From: Epiperipatus broadwayi
Lineage: Eukaryota > Onychophora > Udeonychophora > Euonychophora > Peripatidae
Direction of reading: 5' to 3'
Assembly: GCA_028023455.1 (NCBI GenBank)
Contig: JAQFVV010000547.1
Location: forward strand, 331,431 to 395,430
Length of the DNA stretch: 64,000 nucleotides
Position 1 is the first letter of the stretch. Each line of letters starts with the position of its first letter. Under the pieces are notes generated by a model that was given only the letters and a program-made list of their open reading frames with translations, made no database searches and had not been told where the DNA came from. This document shows, piece after piece, positions 22,890 through 34,999 of this stretch. Both the position numbers and the translations under genes were made by a program.

Positions 22890-25800
22890 AGCTTAAGAGA
22901 TAGGGTCATGTGATCTATGAATTGATCTATGACTCTTATTTTGACTATAAACAATAGAATGATTTTTTTTGGTTAATTCTATGCCATTTTTAGTGAGATT
23001 TCACTTTCAAAATAGCAGAAACCTTTGATATATACATCAACATTACTAGACATCAAATACGAAATATCTATTGAAATATTTTCGTTTCAATAGTGATAAA
23101 ATGCAAATAGGATAAAACAGGCATAAATGATTCAGTTGATAAATACAGATGAAAATAAAATGGAAAATCAAGCTAATTAATTGTTCTGGATATAGCCTAC
23201 AGAATGGACTTTATTTATTTATTTACTAATTTTTAAGAAATATCAAAAATGATTGATGTTTTTAAATATTATTGCTATTAACTAGCATATATCTATAAAA
23301 AGTATATACTTAGATTGATTTACAAACACAAACTAAATGGGTTAATAAAAAAATTGTAACAATTTATAAATAATGAATAAATAAAACTTATGTATATACT
23401 CACAACTATCAACACATACTTAAAAATATTATATTAACAAAAGATATTTTAACTTTAAACTAACTTTATGTTTAAGTTCTTAGAATATTTACAATGATAA
23501 ATCTTACTAAATTAAATACTGAAACTGTCATTAATCATGTTTTTTTTTTCAGTTACTGTTCTTTTAATATTTTATTATTGTCTTCCTTAGTTTTTCTGAT
23601 GATGATCTCCTTGAACACTGGTACTGTTAGAGAGAGTAAATACAACAACTCTGGGGATATTATATGAGGCATATTATCTGTAGGTCTTGAGTCATTTATA
23701 TGGTACTATCCATTTCTTCCTTTATGGCATTATAATTATAGAGACATTGCACAAGCTGGTTTTTTCAAACTTCAGTATTAATTTCTGGATTCAATTGTAT
23801 TTTCAGGCTATTTAACTAGTGTGGTTTTCAGTTATTTAGCCACACATGGTAGAAGAATTTTTAAATAAATAATTTCATTATACCATCTATTATAACTGGA
23901 ATATTGAAAAATGTTTTAAAAACAGTCAGTAAAATATGACTTGCAGTGGAAAAGAAGTTTTAATTAGTAGTTGTTTTTCTTTTCAGTATGGATCATGGCA
24001 ACTTTGCTTCAATAGTAGACTGCACTCAATGCAAGGCAATATGGAATTAATTTCTGGGATTCCTGGAATTAGAATGATAAGTAATAAATAATACCTGGCT
24101 GTTGTTTCCAAAATAATTAATGTTGTTCAAACAACATGGTTTTTAAACAACATATATGTCATCCGCTAAGAAAAATATGACCTTTTGTGTTATTACAAAA
24201 GTATATTTTTCAGAAACATCCTATTTACTCTCTTCAAAATATGTTGTGAATACAAATTTTATGTACATTAGTTATATCATATTATTATATACCTAGGTCT
24301 TGTTTTATGCGATTTTGAAGTTATGCGATTCATGTTTCTTCTTAATATCTTTCATATTTCACTATATTTATTAGATATCAAGAAATTTAAATTATTAATA
24401 ACTTATTATGACTTGAAATACTTTTTTTTTTCAAAAATATTAATGTTATATTAGCAGCTAACGTGAATATGGCCTGAAGCTGTAACTAGAATATTAGCTT
24501 CTATGTAAATAATCTATTTATATTAATGAGTAAATAATAATAATAGATTTATATTTACATATAAAAATATCGCAATAAATATTCAAAAATTTTAAACTTT
24601 TAAAATGTATTTTGTTAATTATAACAGAAATAAATAATTTTTTAGATTTTTAAAATAAATAATAATGAAGATTTTATTGATTTTATAAACTGAAAATAAT
24701 CTTTCTAATGATAATCTATAATCTTTTTGTTTTGATTACGATCTCATTTTTTTAATATAGAAACAAAAAACAATTAACACAGCTCAATACTGAAAGTGGT
24801 GTTAGTTGTATGTCACATGATGAATCTGATTTCTTAACATTTCACAAATGAATGCATATTGTCAAATAGCCAAATAACTGCTAATGATTAAAATATGTAT
24901 GAAAAAATGTAAAATTAAATACTGTAGTTAATAAAAAAAAGTAAAAAAAGTTTGTCTTGTATTATTTTTTTTCAAATATTTGAAATTTTTTATTAGTCAT
25001 ACTTTATTTCCTTATTTTTTTAATGCGAATTTTAAAGTAATTTTTTCTTCTTGCTTTGCTTTTATGCAATTTCTGAAAATTACAACCCTTATCTCTATTT
25101 TTCAAGGTAAGTTAAGTCTATTTTTGTGCAATTTCTTTTGTGCACATCTTCTGAGGAACCTATCTACCACATAAATTGAGACCCAGGTATATATAAATGA
25201 AGAAGAGAAAACAAAACAGTTTTTGTCTTTTTTTTATTTACATTTCTTAATGTAGGAAGAATAAAAATTCGCTTCCGACTTTAAAAATTTTAATTACAAC
25301 TTCTAATATATCAATTCCAAAATTTTAATACTATTTTTAGCTTTGCCATTTAGTTTTACCATAGAAATATGGGACATTTTATTTAAAATTTAGTACAGAA
25401 AAAGCAATGTAGAACAGACTCAAATTTAGATTTTTTTTAATAAAAATAATTATGCAATTTTTTCATGTATCAGGAGCATTTTTTCTTTTTCTTTAACAGT
25501 ATTATAATCATTCCCTTGTTTTTCACACATTACAAAATAACACTTAATAATCTTTAATAATGTGCATGATTTTAATTTTCTTTTAACCTTTAATCAGTTT
25601 ACACTTTCATTTCCCACGTGACATGTATCTATGTGCCACATGTAAATGGCAGTCTGTATATTTATTAGTCAATTCACATGAGTTTTTATTAAATACTTTT
25701 TTCTTTCTGCATTGTTATAGTACAACCAATGTGTTCTACATTGGATTTGTTTTAGTTATAATATATATATATATAGTAATGTGATAAAAATAATCTGAAT

Positions 25801-27630
25801 AAAACATAGTCCAATCACTGATCGCCATTTTGTAATGGAATAATAATTTAAAATATGGGATGAAAATATATAAAAACTTTAGTATGTCTCTGAATTGAGA
25901 CATCATTCTTAATAACATAAATCTAGCCTAAGTGCAAAGTGCCATTTTGTAATAGTCCTAAAGTTGATGTGTCATTTTGTAACAATCAATACTCATCAGC
26001 CAGCACTGAGTAGCTATTTTGTAACAATAATAATGAATGTTTTACCCCACTATATTTCTACATTGATTTGGTCAGCTTTTGTTATAAAACAAAAGAAATT
26101 ACCCTATAGGTTTTTTTTATACAACCATCTATTGCTGACACAAAATGAAAATAAAAGACAATGATTTAAATATTATTTATAACAGAGCAAAACATACATC
26201 AATAAATAGTAACTCTGTTATAACCTGCATAAAATCATCTAGCTCAGTCATTGGGCACATTATGCATTAACAATATTTCCAATACATAATTATTTAGATT
26301 GACTGCTACATTCAAATAAAATACTAATGACAATCTCTATAAAAATCTAATTTATTCAGATAGGATTTAAAACAATGGATAGCAAACAGAATCGTTACCA
26401 AATCTATTCACTATTCCAAAATAAACTACGATAAGCAATAAAATCATATATCATTGTGCTAAACAATTATATATGTCTAAGACATTTATTTGTTTTATAA
26501 TTGAATGAAACCAAATTCAAATCAATAAATAACTAATTTCTGGTATACTTTACTAATCTAATATTACTTAGTAATGTAAATTTACGTTAACTATTAATGT
26601 CTCTATTTAAATAAACTAGTTCCTAAATAATTACGATAACATTTTGAGAATATTTTATAAACCTATAATATTTATAAAGTTTAAATTAAACAAACTCTTA
26701 CTCAGTTTTATATCTAATTTAATAGAATGTTAAAAATAACTTATCTAAACTCTATTTTATATCAATATAGAACCATGGCCTAAGTTATATACTTCAAAAT
26801 GAAATGACTGACAAGAACATATTATCAACAAACCAATTAGATACATTGCATTTGTAATAACCAATCATATCATCATATCAAATATATAGTAGGTTTCTAT
26901 TGGATATTGATCAAATGACAATTGACTAGTCCTATCTTTCTATTTTAAATTTCCAGTCAATCAATTATTAAAATGGAATTTTATAACAATTAAATTATAT
27001 GACGATTATTGGCAGTTGTCCAAACCAAAGATAGATATTAAGTTATAATAGTTAATAAAATCTATGATCTATCTCAAAGAAGTTTAGAGATAATTAAGGC
27101 AGATCATTCTGACTAATAAAAGAATAAAATCTATTATGATTTTATTAAGTAAACAAAATAAGCAAGCTCTTAATAATTAATCATGAAATAATGGAGTTAT
27201 TTATATACCTAATATTCATTTTAGATAAACAAACAAATATTTCAATGTAATGATAACATAAAATGTATATTAATTAAGCTTAAATAACAATTGTGTAATA
27301 AAATATATCTGCATAGAACCCCACTGCACTTATTTATATTGGTGGGATGTTGAACAAAATCCAAGTATCAAAAATTACCTTGCACATTAAAAAAAAATTA
27401 GATTAACCAGATTTTTAATACTCTCTAAATATATTTGTTTATAGTAAAAAATAATAATGATAGTAATAAAAAAATAAAAGAACAAAAACAAACAATGTAT
27501 GCAATAGACTAAAATCATAGCCAGTTGAAAACTACAATACTATTTTTAATATATATATATATAATTGATTTGATAGTCTATTACTATATAAAAATCAATA
27601 ATGAATAATAAATAAATAAATATATATATA
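22890..27630. other. AT-rich gene desert
   Basis: No supported gene. A short local repetition of GCCATTTTGTAA-like words occurs at about 25823, 25939, 25970 and 26013. The frames at 24980-25174, 25736-25918 and 25964-26164 are short, of biased composition and lack domains. Just left of the RTE LINE, 27550-27635 holds (TA)n and TAAATAAATA-like simple repeats. Confidence 0.4.
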
Positions 27631-27664
27631 TATATGAAACTTTAATGCTAGAATTGGTAGACAA

Positions 27665-27945
27665 ATGAAAGATGAAATTGCTGTAGGTAATTTTGGTTAT
27701 GGTAATAGAAATGAGAGAGGACATAGATTTGTGGAGTTTGCAGAAAAAGAAAAACTTTATATTATGAATTCTTTTTTTGAGAAAAATGTTAAAAAAAATG
27801 GACATGGAAGCATCCAAATGAAGGTACAGCAGAATTGGATTATATTTTGATTAATAGGAAATACCTATTTCAAGATTGTAATGTTCTTAATAAATTTAAC
27901 ACAGGAAGTGATCATTGATTAGTAAGGTGTAAGATACATGTTAAT
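27665..27945 (+). pseudogene. RTE LINE endonuclease, C-terminal remnant
   Basis: Frame 27665-27850 carries the GNFGYGNRNERGHRFVEFA segment of an apurinic-type LINE endonuclease, which nicks target DNA to prime reverse transcription. A frameshift then leads to the conserved DYIL motif, and the catalytic-site SDH is followed by a TGA at about 27917. The catalytic amino-terminal two thirds of the domain are absent. Confidence 0.75.
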
Positions 27946-28860
27946 GTGAAACTAGAGAGACAAAAATTATTAAGAAAAACAATATTTACAGTTGATATTC
28001 CTAATCTTCAGAAACATTCTAATGAATTTAAATTAGAACTTAGAAATCGGTTTCAAGTATTAGTAGATTTTGATCATGATTCAGATTTGAATGAAATTAA
28101 TATGAAAATAACTGATACACTTTTAAAAACTGCAACAAAGATAGCTGGTAGAAAAAAGCAGCAATTGACCAATAAAATTTCTACTGACACTAGAGAATTT
28201 ATGAAGAAAAGAAGGAATATGAAGATATACAAAAATGATGCATTAAAAAGAATTGAATATCTCGAATTTTGTAAAATGGTGCTGAAAAGAGTTGAAAATG
28301 ATATAAGAAAGTATAATTGTGAACTAGCAAGGAAAGCTGTAGAAGAAAATAAAAGTCTTAAGAATGTAAAACAACATATTGGTATTGGTAGGAAATTTAT
28401 ATCTGCAATAAGAAAAAAAGATGGAATTGTTACTAAAAAGAGAGATGACATCATGAAATTGGTAGAATATTTTTATCAAGAATCATATAGTAATAAAGAA
28501 CAAGTACCTCCTATATTTATTACATCTTCCGAATTGCCCAGAATTTTAAATGAAGAAGTAAGACATGCAATTAAATGTATGAAGAAGGGAAAGGCTCCAG
28601 GTAATGATGGAATTATAATTGATATATTAAAAGAAGCAGGTGAAGAAATAAAATTTTTTTTAGCAAAGTTATATACCAAATGTCTAAATGATAAAGATGT
28701 ACCGGATGATTGGAAGAATGCAGTAATAATATTAATATTTAAAAAAGGTAATAAAGAAGATATTAGAAATTACAGACCTATCAGCCTTTTATCAGTTTTA
28801 TATAAAATTTTTACCAAGATAATTACAACTCGTCTACAGAGAACATTGGATTTCCACTAA
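27946..28860 (+). pseudogene. RTE LINE linker and reverse transcriptase N-terminal part
   Basis: The longest open piece of this copy, 304 codons. It holds the basic linker between endonuclease and polymerase, then RT motif 0/1 with GKAPGNDGI, and motif 2a [15 protein letters not shown] at the carboxy end. It stops at 28858 (TAA in the HQPREQAGF motif region: H, stop, then PREQAGF). The Met at 27946 is internal to the ancestral protein. Confidence 0.85.
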
Positions 28861-29400
28861 CCAAGAGAACAAGCTGGATTTAAAAGTGGTTTTAGTACAG
28901 TAGATCATATCCAGGTGTTGAGAGAAGTTATAGAAAGGACAAATGAATATGAGCTGTCATTATGTTTTGGATTTGTAGATTATGAAAAGGCATTTGATTC
29001 TATAAACATTTCTTCAGTGATTAAAGCATTGGACCATCAAGGTATAGATCCAGGATATTGTCATATTTTAAAGAATATTTATAAAAATGCAACAGCAACA
29101 ATTTGATTACATAATGATACTGGCAAAGTCAACATTGAGAAAGGTGTAAGACAAGGTGACTCTATATCTCCAAAACGTTTTATAGCAGTGCTGCAAGAAG
29201 TATTTTGTGGATTAAAATGGGAAACTAAAGGAGTGAAAGTAAATGGAGATTATTTAAGTCATTTAGATTTCGCAGATGATGTAGTTGTTTTTGCAAATAA
29301 TGCTTCAGATCTGCAGGATATGTTGCAGGAATTATCAGATAAAAGTAGGAAAGTAGGACTAAAGATAAATGTTCAAAAGACTAAAGTAATGTTTAATTGA
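28861..29400 (+). pseudogene. RTE LINE reverse transcriptase catalytic region
   Basis: Follows the stop at 28858 in the same element. Visible motifs in order: [19 protein letters not shown], the first catalytic aspartate in VDYEKAFDS, a TGA at 29104 where an arginine codon is expected, GVRQGDSISP, and HLDFADDVVVFA with the FADD catalytic box intact, ending with a TGA at 29398. The catalytic residues survive although the frame is broken, so the inactivation came from stops rather than active-site loss. Confidence 0.85.
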
Positions 29401-29425
29401 TTTGCTCAAAATATGAAAATAAAGA

Positions 29426-29990
29426 TTGATTATGATGAAATTAGAAGAAGTTAACAGCTACAAATACCTTGGTCAGATTATTAATACAGATGGAAACATA
29501 ATGGAAGAAATTAATCATAGAATTAAACTTGGCTGGAGTGCTTTTGGTAGAAATAACTTGATACTAAAAGGAAATATGCCTATGTGTTTGAAAAGGAAAG
29601 TTTTTAACAAATGCGTTTTACCAGTTCTTACTTATGGATCTGAGACTTGCACACTTAATAGAAGAGCAATACAGAGACTTCAGACCACTCAAAGAAGTAT
29701 GGAGAGATGTATGTTGGGAGTAACACGAAGAGATCGAAAACGCAATGTATGGGTAAGAGAACAAACAGGTGTTACTGACCTCATTGAAAAAATTAAAAGA
29801 TTGGTGTTGGGCTGGTCCTATTGCTAGAAGAGATGATAATAGATGGGCAATTGAAATTTTAAACTGGATTCCAAGAGATTGTAAAAGACCCAGGAAGAGA
29901 CCACATGTGAGATGGATGGATGAAATAAGAAAGTGTGCAGGGGTGATGTGAAGAAGAGAAGCTGAAGATCGGAGAAGATGGATTAAACTT
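29426..29990 (+). pseudogene. RTE LINE C-terminal domain
   Basis: A frameshift at about 29430-29450 separates this from the polymerase. Motifs typical of RTE carboxy-termini follow: YKYLGQIINTDG, VLTYGSETC, ERCMLGVTRRDR and, after another frameshift near 29810, RRDDNRWAIEILNW and RPRKRPHVRWMDEI. The role of this region in RTE elements is poorly defined; it includes the polymerase thumb. Confidence 0.8.
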
Positions 29991-30394
29991 GGAGAGCCCT
30001 TCATCCTTCAGTGGATTGATAATGGTTGATAATGATGAATGATGATGATGTATGAAACTCAAAAATGTGTTGTATGACAATAATACTATATATAAACTGA
30101 AGGAGAGGTTCTGAATATCTTTCTTAGACTTGAAATATATATTGAAGCAGTCTTGTATATACATGTGTATATATCTGTACTTCATGTATATATTTTGCCA
30201 TTAAGTTATAATACTAAGGTATTTTAAAAAAATAACGTATAAAAAAATTTAATTTTATTATGAAATGTAATTTCATCACAAAATTTAATGTTGTTAATTT
30301 ATCAGTCTATATATTTATCCATCAATATCTATCTATTTATCTATCAATCTATCCATCCACCCAATCATATATCTTTCTCTTTATCAGCGGCTTA

Positions 30395-30652
<258 letters not shown>

Positions 30653-30772
30653 TAAAAATATCAATCTACTTACTTATCTATTCATTTATTTACCTGTTTA
30701 CTTATCTAACTTCTTGTCTATTACCTAATTATTAATGTGAGTACTTTATTATTAGTTAAATGTAATAATACA

Positions 30773-31046
30773 GTTGGACTATTTCCATCATCTATCATTA
30801 AATGTTGAATGTCTAAAAAAATTTAAATTTGATTTAAGCTTTTCCAAATACAAACAACTGTTAGTAATAACACACAAGTTAGTAGACACCACAGATTAAT
30901 AGATTACACAACATTAAGAATAGTAGTGTTGTCTACTAACTTGTGTGTTATTACGAACAGTTGTTTGTATTTAGAAAAGTTTAAATAAAAGTCTAAAATT
31001 TTCTAGACATTCGACATTTAATAGTAGATGATGGAAATAGTCCAAC
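30773..31046. mobile_element. Hairpin MITE with about 110-bp terminal inverted repeats
   Basis: The ends are GTTGGACTATTTCCATCATC and its complement. Inverted similarity continues through GTTAGTAATAACACACAAGT and TAGTAGACA to a centre near 30890-30935. Total length is about 274 bp. The almost complete foldback with no coding content fits a non-autonomous DNA transposon. No convincing target-site duplication was seen at the edges. Confidence 0.8.
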
Positions 31047-31049
31047 ATG

Positions 31050-32460
31050 TTATCATATCTAAAATACCATCATCACAAACCTTCAGGAAAACATCTTTTA
31101 AACATGCTTTTATTAAATATAATGGGCACCATACAACTCAGCTAATTAATTATTGGATAATCGCATTTGCATAAATATTTGCAGGTATTACTCAAACTAG
31201 TAGTAATTAATTAATTTTAAACGCAATAATAAGTAGTGTTATAGAATATCAAATAATATCAAACTACCTTTACTATGTTTAAGTATTATTATATGGTGAT
31301 AGTACTTGCTTGCCAACTGAGAATTTAACAAATATGCATATATGAACAAAAGTATAGAGGATTTGTTTATTGTCTGGGAATTCATAAGAGATTTGAGCAC
31401 AGAAAATGATAAAACTGGAACATGATTTATGAACCTTAAGTGGCCGAGGCTACCATTCTACCATTGCACCAAACCACATGGGTCATATGTATATATACGT
31501 GATATATAAGATTTAAATATTTGATAAAAATATGTTTTGTATTGCTGCTACATTTACATGCTTTTCTCTAATATTCGATTAATTTGATTTTGTAGCCAAA
31601 CTATAATGTTAATTAGTAAAAAAATATCTTATAAATATTTAATATATGTTATTATTGCAACGAGTTATTTTATGGAGTTGAGATACGTGTTAAAAATTTA
31701 GTTTTCTTAAAATTTAAAAATGGAAAAACACTTTTGCAAATCTCTTTAAATACAAACGGAGTTTTTTTATTTACTATTTATTTTAAAATGTCAAGCATAA
31801 AATATCTACTAAAAGTAAGATTATTGATTAAGATTATTATTAAAAAAATTTAACTTATGTTATACCTACTGAAGTCGGAAGGGGGGAGGTGGATTCGCGT
31901 TATTTGTTTTTTCATTATTCAAATATCAGTAAAGTGGCATTTATAATATAAATATTGAAATTATGAATTATATATTGACCCGAACAAACTAAGGGAAATG
32001 CGTTTTAAATATTATATAAATATCTATAAATTTTCATTCATCAAACTTTAAAAGTTGTTTATTTTAATATAATTTTCTGAAATTATAATTTGTTTAGTAA
32101 TTCGAAGAGATGTATAACGCTAGAATAAATTAAATGGTATTATTTTTATACAAATTTTTTAAAAATAAAATGTATAAAAAAGAACGCCATTAATTTATTC
32201 TATATATATATTTTTTCATTTGCTAATGTTTAAAATTTTAATTTGGATCCGCAGGACAAAATTCTAAATGGCTTTTTATAATAGTAGTCTATAAAACAAC
32301 ATTTAAATAAACTAACTAGAGAATAAAATCCATTTCGGTATTTCTCTACAGAGAAACTCGCAGACGGGTTAAATATCTGGTTATATAGTACAAAACTACT
32401 AATCATTGATCTACGAAAAATTTTAAGGGAAAATTTATACGTTGCTTAAAATTTATATAT
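31050..32460. other. AT-rich spacer
   Basis: No gene or structured repeat is supported. The stretch at 31440-31490 (GTGGCCGAGG and nearby) weakly resembles a tRNA D-arm but has no matching T-arm. Confidence 0.35.
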
Positions 32461-32464
32461 ATAT

Positions 32465-32560
32465 TTTTCCATATGTCATAGGATCGGCCGGGAAGCGAAT
32501 CCGCTAACCCGGGTCAACTGCTTGTAAGGCAACTGTGATGACCACTCGACCACCAACGCT
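32465..32560 (-). mobile_element. tRNA-derived SINE head, decayed
   Basis: On the minus strand 32560-32481 aligns with the better copy at 33549-33470 over its whole length: A-box TGGTCGAGTGG, anticodon loop CTTACAA, B-box-like GGATTCGCTTCC. A short CTATGACATATGG segment and an A-rich end follow. Acceptor-stem pairing is lost on the 5' side (GCGTTGG facing CCGATCC). Confidence 0.7.
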
Positions 32561-32569
32561 TGACAATTA

Positions 32570-33440
32570 ATTATATTTTTTAACTTTAAAATGTGAAATT
32601 TAGAAACTGAAATTATAAGTGGATATATGTATAGATATACATATACTAGCAAAATTACGCGAACTACCACTCAGCCAAGTTAACATTAAAGATAATCTTA
32701 ATCCCTCCTCCCCCCGAAATTTATATATTTTATTAAGTGATCCTTTTTTTTTTTTTTTGATGTTTTATATAGCTGGGAAAAAAAAGGGATACTTATATGA
32801 TATATTTAGTTATTTATCAAAATCCAGGTACTTAGCATAAATTTGATACCTTTTTAATTTTTCTATCTATTTTTGTATCTTTTTCTGCTATTTATTTCCA
32901 ATTAGTTATAACTATTGAGTTCTTTTATATCACCACTCCACTCAATTTTTCCACGTTTGTTTAACTTTCTATAAATTGTCCAGAATTTCTATCTATCTTA
33001 AACTTTTTACCTTTAAGTATATATGCTCAATCAACTTTTTGCCTTCATGTGATTTTTTTGCAAATATTTTTTACTGTTGTCCTTGTTTTTTTTTATTTAG
33101 TTACTATGATTTTCCATTTCGTAAATCAACTTTCATATTTTTACTATTAATATCACAATAATGTTATTCTATCAGTTTTATCTCATTCAGATTATATTCT
33201 CTTAAATATTGTATTATAAAAACATTTTCTCTCTGATCTTCCCGATGTAATAAAACCATAAAATTATTTTTTTTGTAAATCATAAACTATATCTTTATCA
33301 CTATCATTCCCTTTCAAATGACTTTATTTTATTAATAATAATCCTCCCCCCCCCCCAATTTTTTTTTAAGGCCATTTCTATTTTTTCATCTTCCGTTTCA
33401 GCCGAAACTGCAGCCATAATCAAAAATCTATTTTGACGTA
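32570..33440. other. Spacer between the two SINE copies
   Basis: No gene. Pyrimidine-rich with T and C homopolymers (32700-32760, 33345-33370). Frames at 32619-32840 and 32976-33161 are AT-driven. Confidence 0.35.
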
Positions 33441-33446
33441 TGTAGA

Positions 33447-33550
33447 TTTTTTTTTCCCCATGTGTCATAGCATCGGCCGGGAAGCGAACCCGCTAAACCG
33501 GGTCAACTGCTTGTAATGCAGCTGTCGCTGAACTCTCGACCACCAATGCT
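33447..33550 (-). mobile_element. tRNA-derived SINE head with intact acceptor stem
   Basis: On the minus strand 33549-33470 folds as a tRNA-like cloverleaf. The acceptor stem is GCATTGG/CCGATGC (seven pairs, one G-U). The D-arm has TGGTCGAGAG. The anticodon arm is GCTGC/GCAGT around ATTACAA, so the apparent anticodon is TAC. A long variable region follows, then a T-arm with TTCGCTT in the loop and four of five pairs. It is followed by CTATGACACATGGGG and an A-tract, not CCA-ready flanks. With the copy at 32465-32560 it makes a family of short SINEs. tRNA-derived SINEs are well known in octopus. A functional tRNA is unlikely. Confidence 0.7.
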
Positions 33551-33559
33551 TCCATATAA

Positions 33560-34990
33560 AAGATAAAACAGATCTCTGATGAGTCATTACATTTACTTCA
33601 AATAAAAGATGAAAATAAAATAAATTTGCTTAAAAAGTATAAAAAAATAGAAATTGTATTACTATTACTATATTGAGCAATAAATGATAGTAAAGATATT
33701 GATCTTATTTTTTTATTTTATTTAATATAAGTTTTTTTAAAACTCACTGTTAAAAATACTTTAATTTTTTATTTGCACCTCACATCATTGCTTCATATAG
33801 TATTATAAGCTGTAATTGAATTTTTATAAATCTTTTCTCTCTAGTATTATATACCATAGTGAAGAAAAGAAGAACAAGTGATGGTAATCATGATTTACAG
33901 AACATTAAATTGTTGAAACGTGTTAGTTGATTGATAACGGAGACTGTCAGACTAGGCAGTAATCATTGGGTATAGCTTTAATGTGAAAATCACTAAGTTG
34001 TTTATATGTAATTTATTGTTTCTAATTATTGAATTTGAACGCATTGGATGTAAATAGAAGTCTTTGATACTAATTCAAGGTAAATCAATACTGAATTTTG
34101 GTTCTTTAAAAATTTATCAAAATGATAAAAATTTACTGCAAGAAGGGATAAACCCTACCGATTTAGAAGGGGTAAATGATTAACCAAAATAAATTGATTA
34201 CATAGAATGCAAAGTTGCAATTCATATGTTATAGAGATATAATTTTTGCTGGTGTTTGTAGCAATACAATGGATAGGCATAAATAGCAGCCCCAAGTTAA
34301 ATAAGAATCTTAATTTAATTTTGAAACTTCTTGATGTTTCTGTTGCAAAGAATACAAATAAAGTATTGAAAATTTTTTGTTTCCTTTGAAATAGTTACAT
34401 TAAGGGCATTATAGTTTTCGTTTTGTGTATGTTATGACTATGTATAACTCATGGCAAAATAGATTGCCCTGTGGAAGTGCATGGGTTTTTGGTGTGACTA
34501 GGATTGGATAGAGTTATTGGGGCTTGGTGGACCTGGGCCTCGGACCTTATTGCCTGTTGTGGTAGTTGGCAAAATGCTGAATGGCTGCCTATTCGGATAA
34601 AGCAATTGGATCTTCATCTTGGGATCCAAGGTGCGGTAATCATGAGGCTTCTAAGATGCTCATTTGGGACTGGATCATATTGATCAATGCACAAATAGAT
34701 GTTAAATATGATTGGTAATACCCTTATATAGATATAATTGTTACGAAATGTATAGCCTAGTATAATGAAATGAATAATTTGTTATACTTATAAAATTAAA
34801 TGCTTTGCCAGTTGTAACAGGAAAGTAGACCCAAAATAATCTGTAATCTTTTGATCAATAAAGATTGCTCTTGAAACATATATTACTATTATAATATTAT
34901 ATAAATATTTTTGTAAAATTAGAATTGTATACTTTATTGTTTTAGATGTCTTTAATAATTATAGTCATTTTTCTTCTAAGTAGACTTACA
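33560..34990. other. Spacer with a GC-richer island
   Basis: The stretch at 34400-34690 is noticeably richer in G (GGACCTGGGCCTCGG and neighbours) than its surroundings but has no clear open frame. It may be part of a dispersed repeat. Otherwise AT-rich with no gene. Confidence 0.35.
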
Positions 34991-34999
34991 TTTTTCTTT

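Larger units (their letters stand above)
27637..30050 (+). mobile_element. 5'-truncated RTE-type LINE
   Basis: The homology shared with the LINE at 55850-58672 begins abruptly at about 27637, inside the coding sequence for the endonuclease GDFNARIG motif, right next to a (TA)n tract. This is the usual result of incomplete target-primed reverse transcription. The copy runs through the end of the endonuclease, the linker, the reverse transcriptase and the carboxy-terminal domain to a (TGATGA)n tail at 30015-30050, typical of RTE clade 3' ends. It is interrupted by stops and frameshifts, so it is inactive. The long frame at 28074-28454 on the minus strand is a shadow. Confidence 0.85.

Noticed and set aside
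23595-23620. CTGATGATGATC, a hammerhead core-like word
   Set aside because: No GAAA box, stem I or cleavage site around it.
28074-28454. 126-codon minus-strand frame over the first RTE LINE (also 56683-57084 in the second)
   Set aside because: Antisense shadow of the LINE linker; similarity between the two copies reflects the LINE itself.
33470-33549. Functional tRNA-Val gene
   Set aside because: The long variable region and class II-like D-arm do not fit valine, the T-stem has a mismatch, and a second decayed copy with the same short tail and A-tract indicates a SINE.
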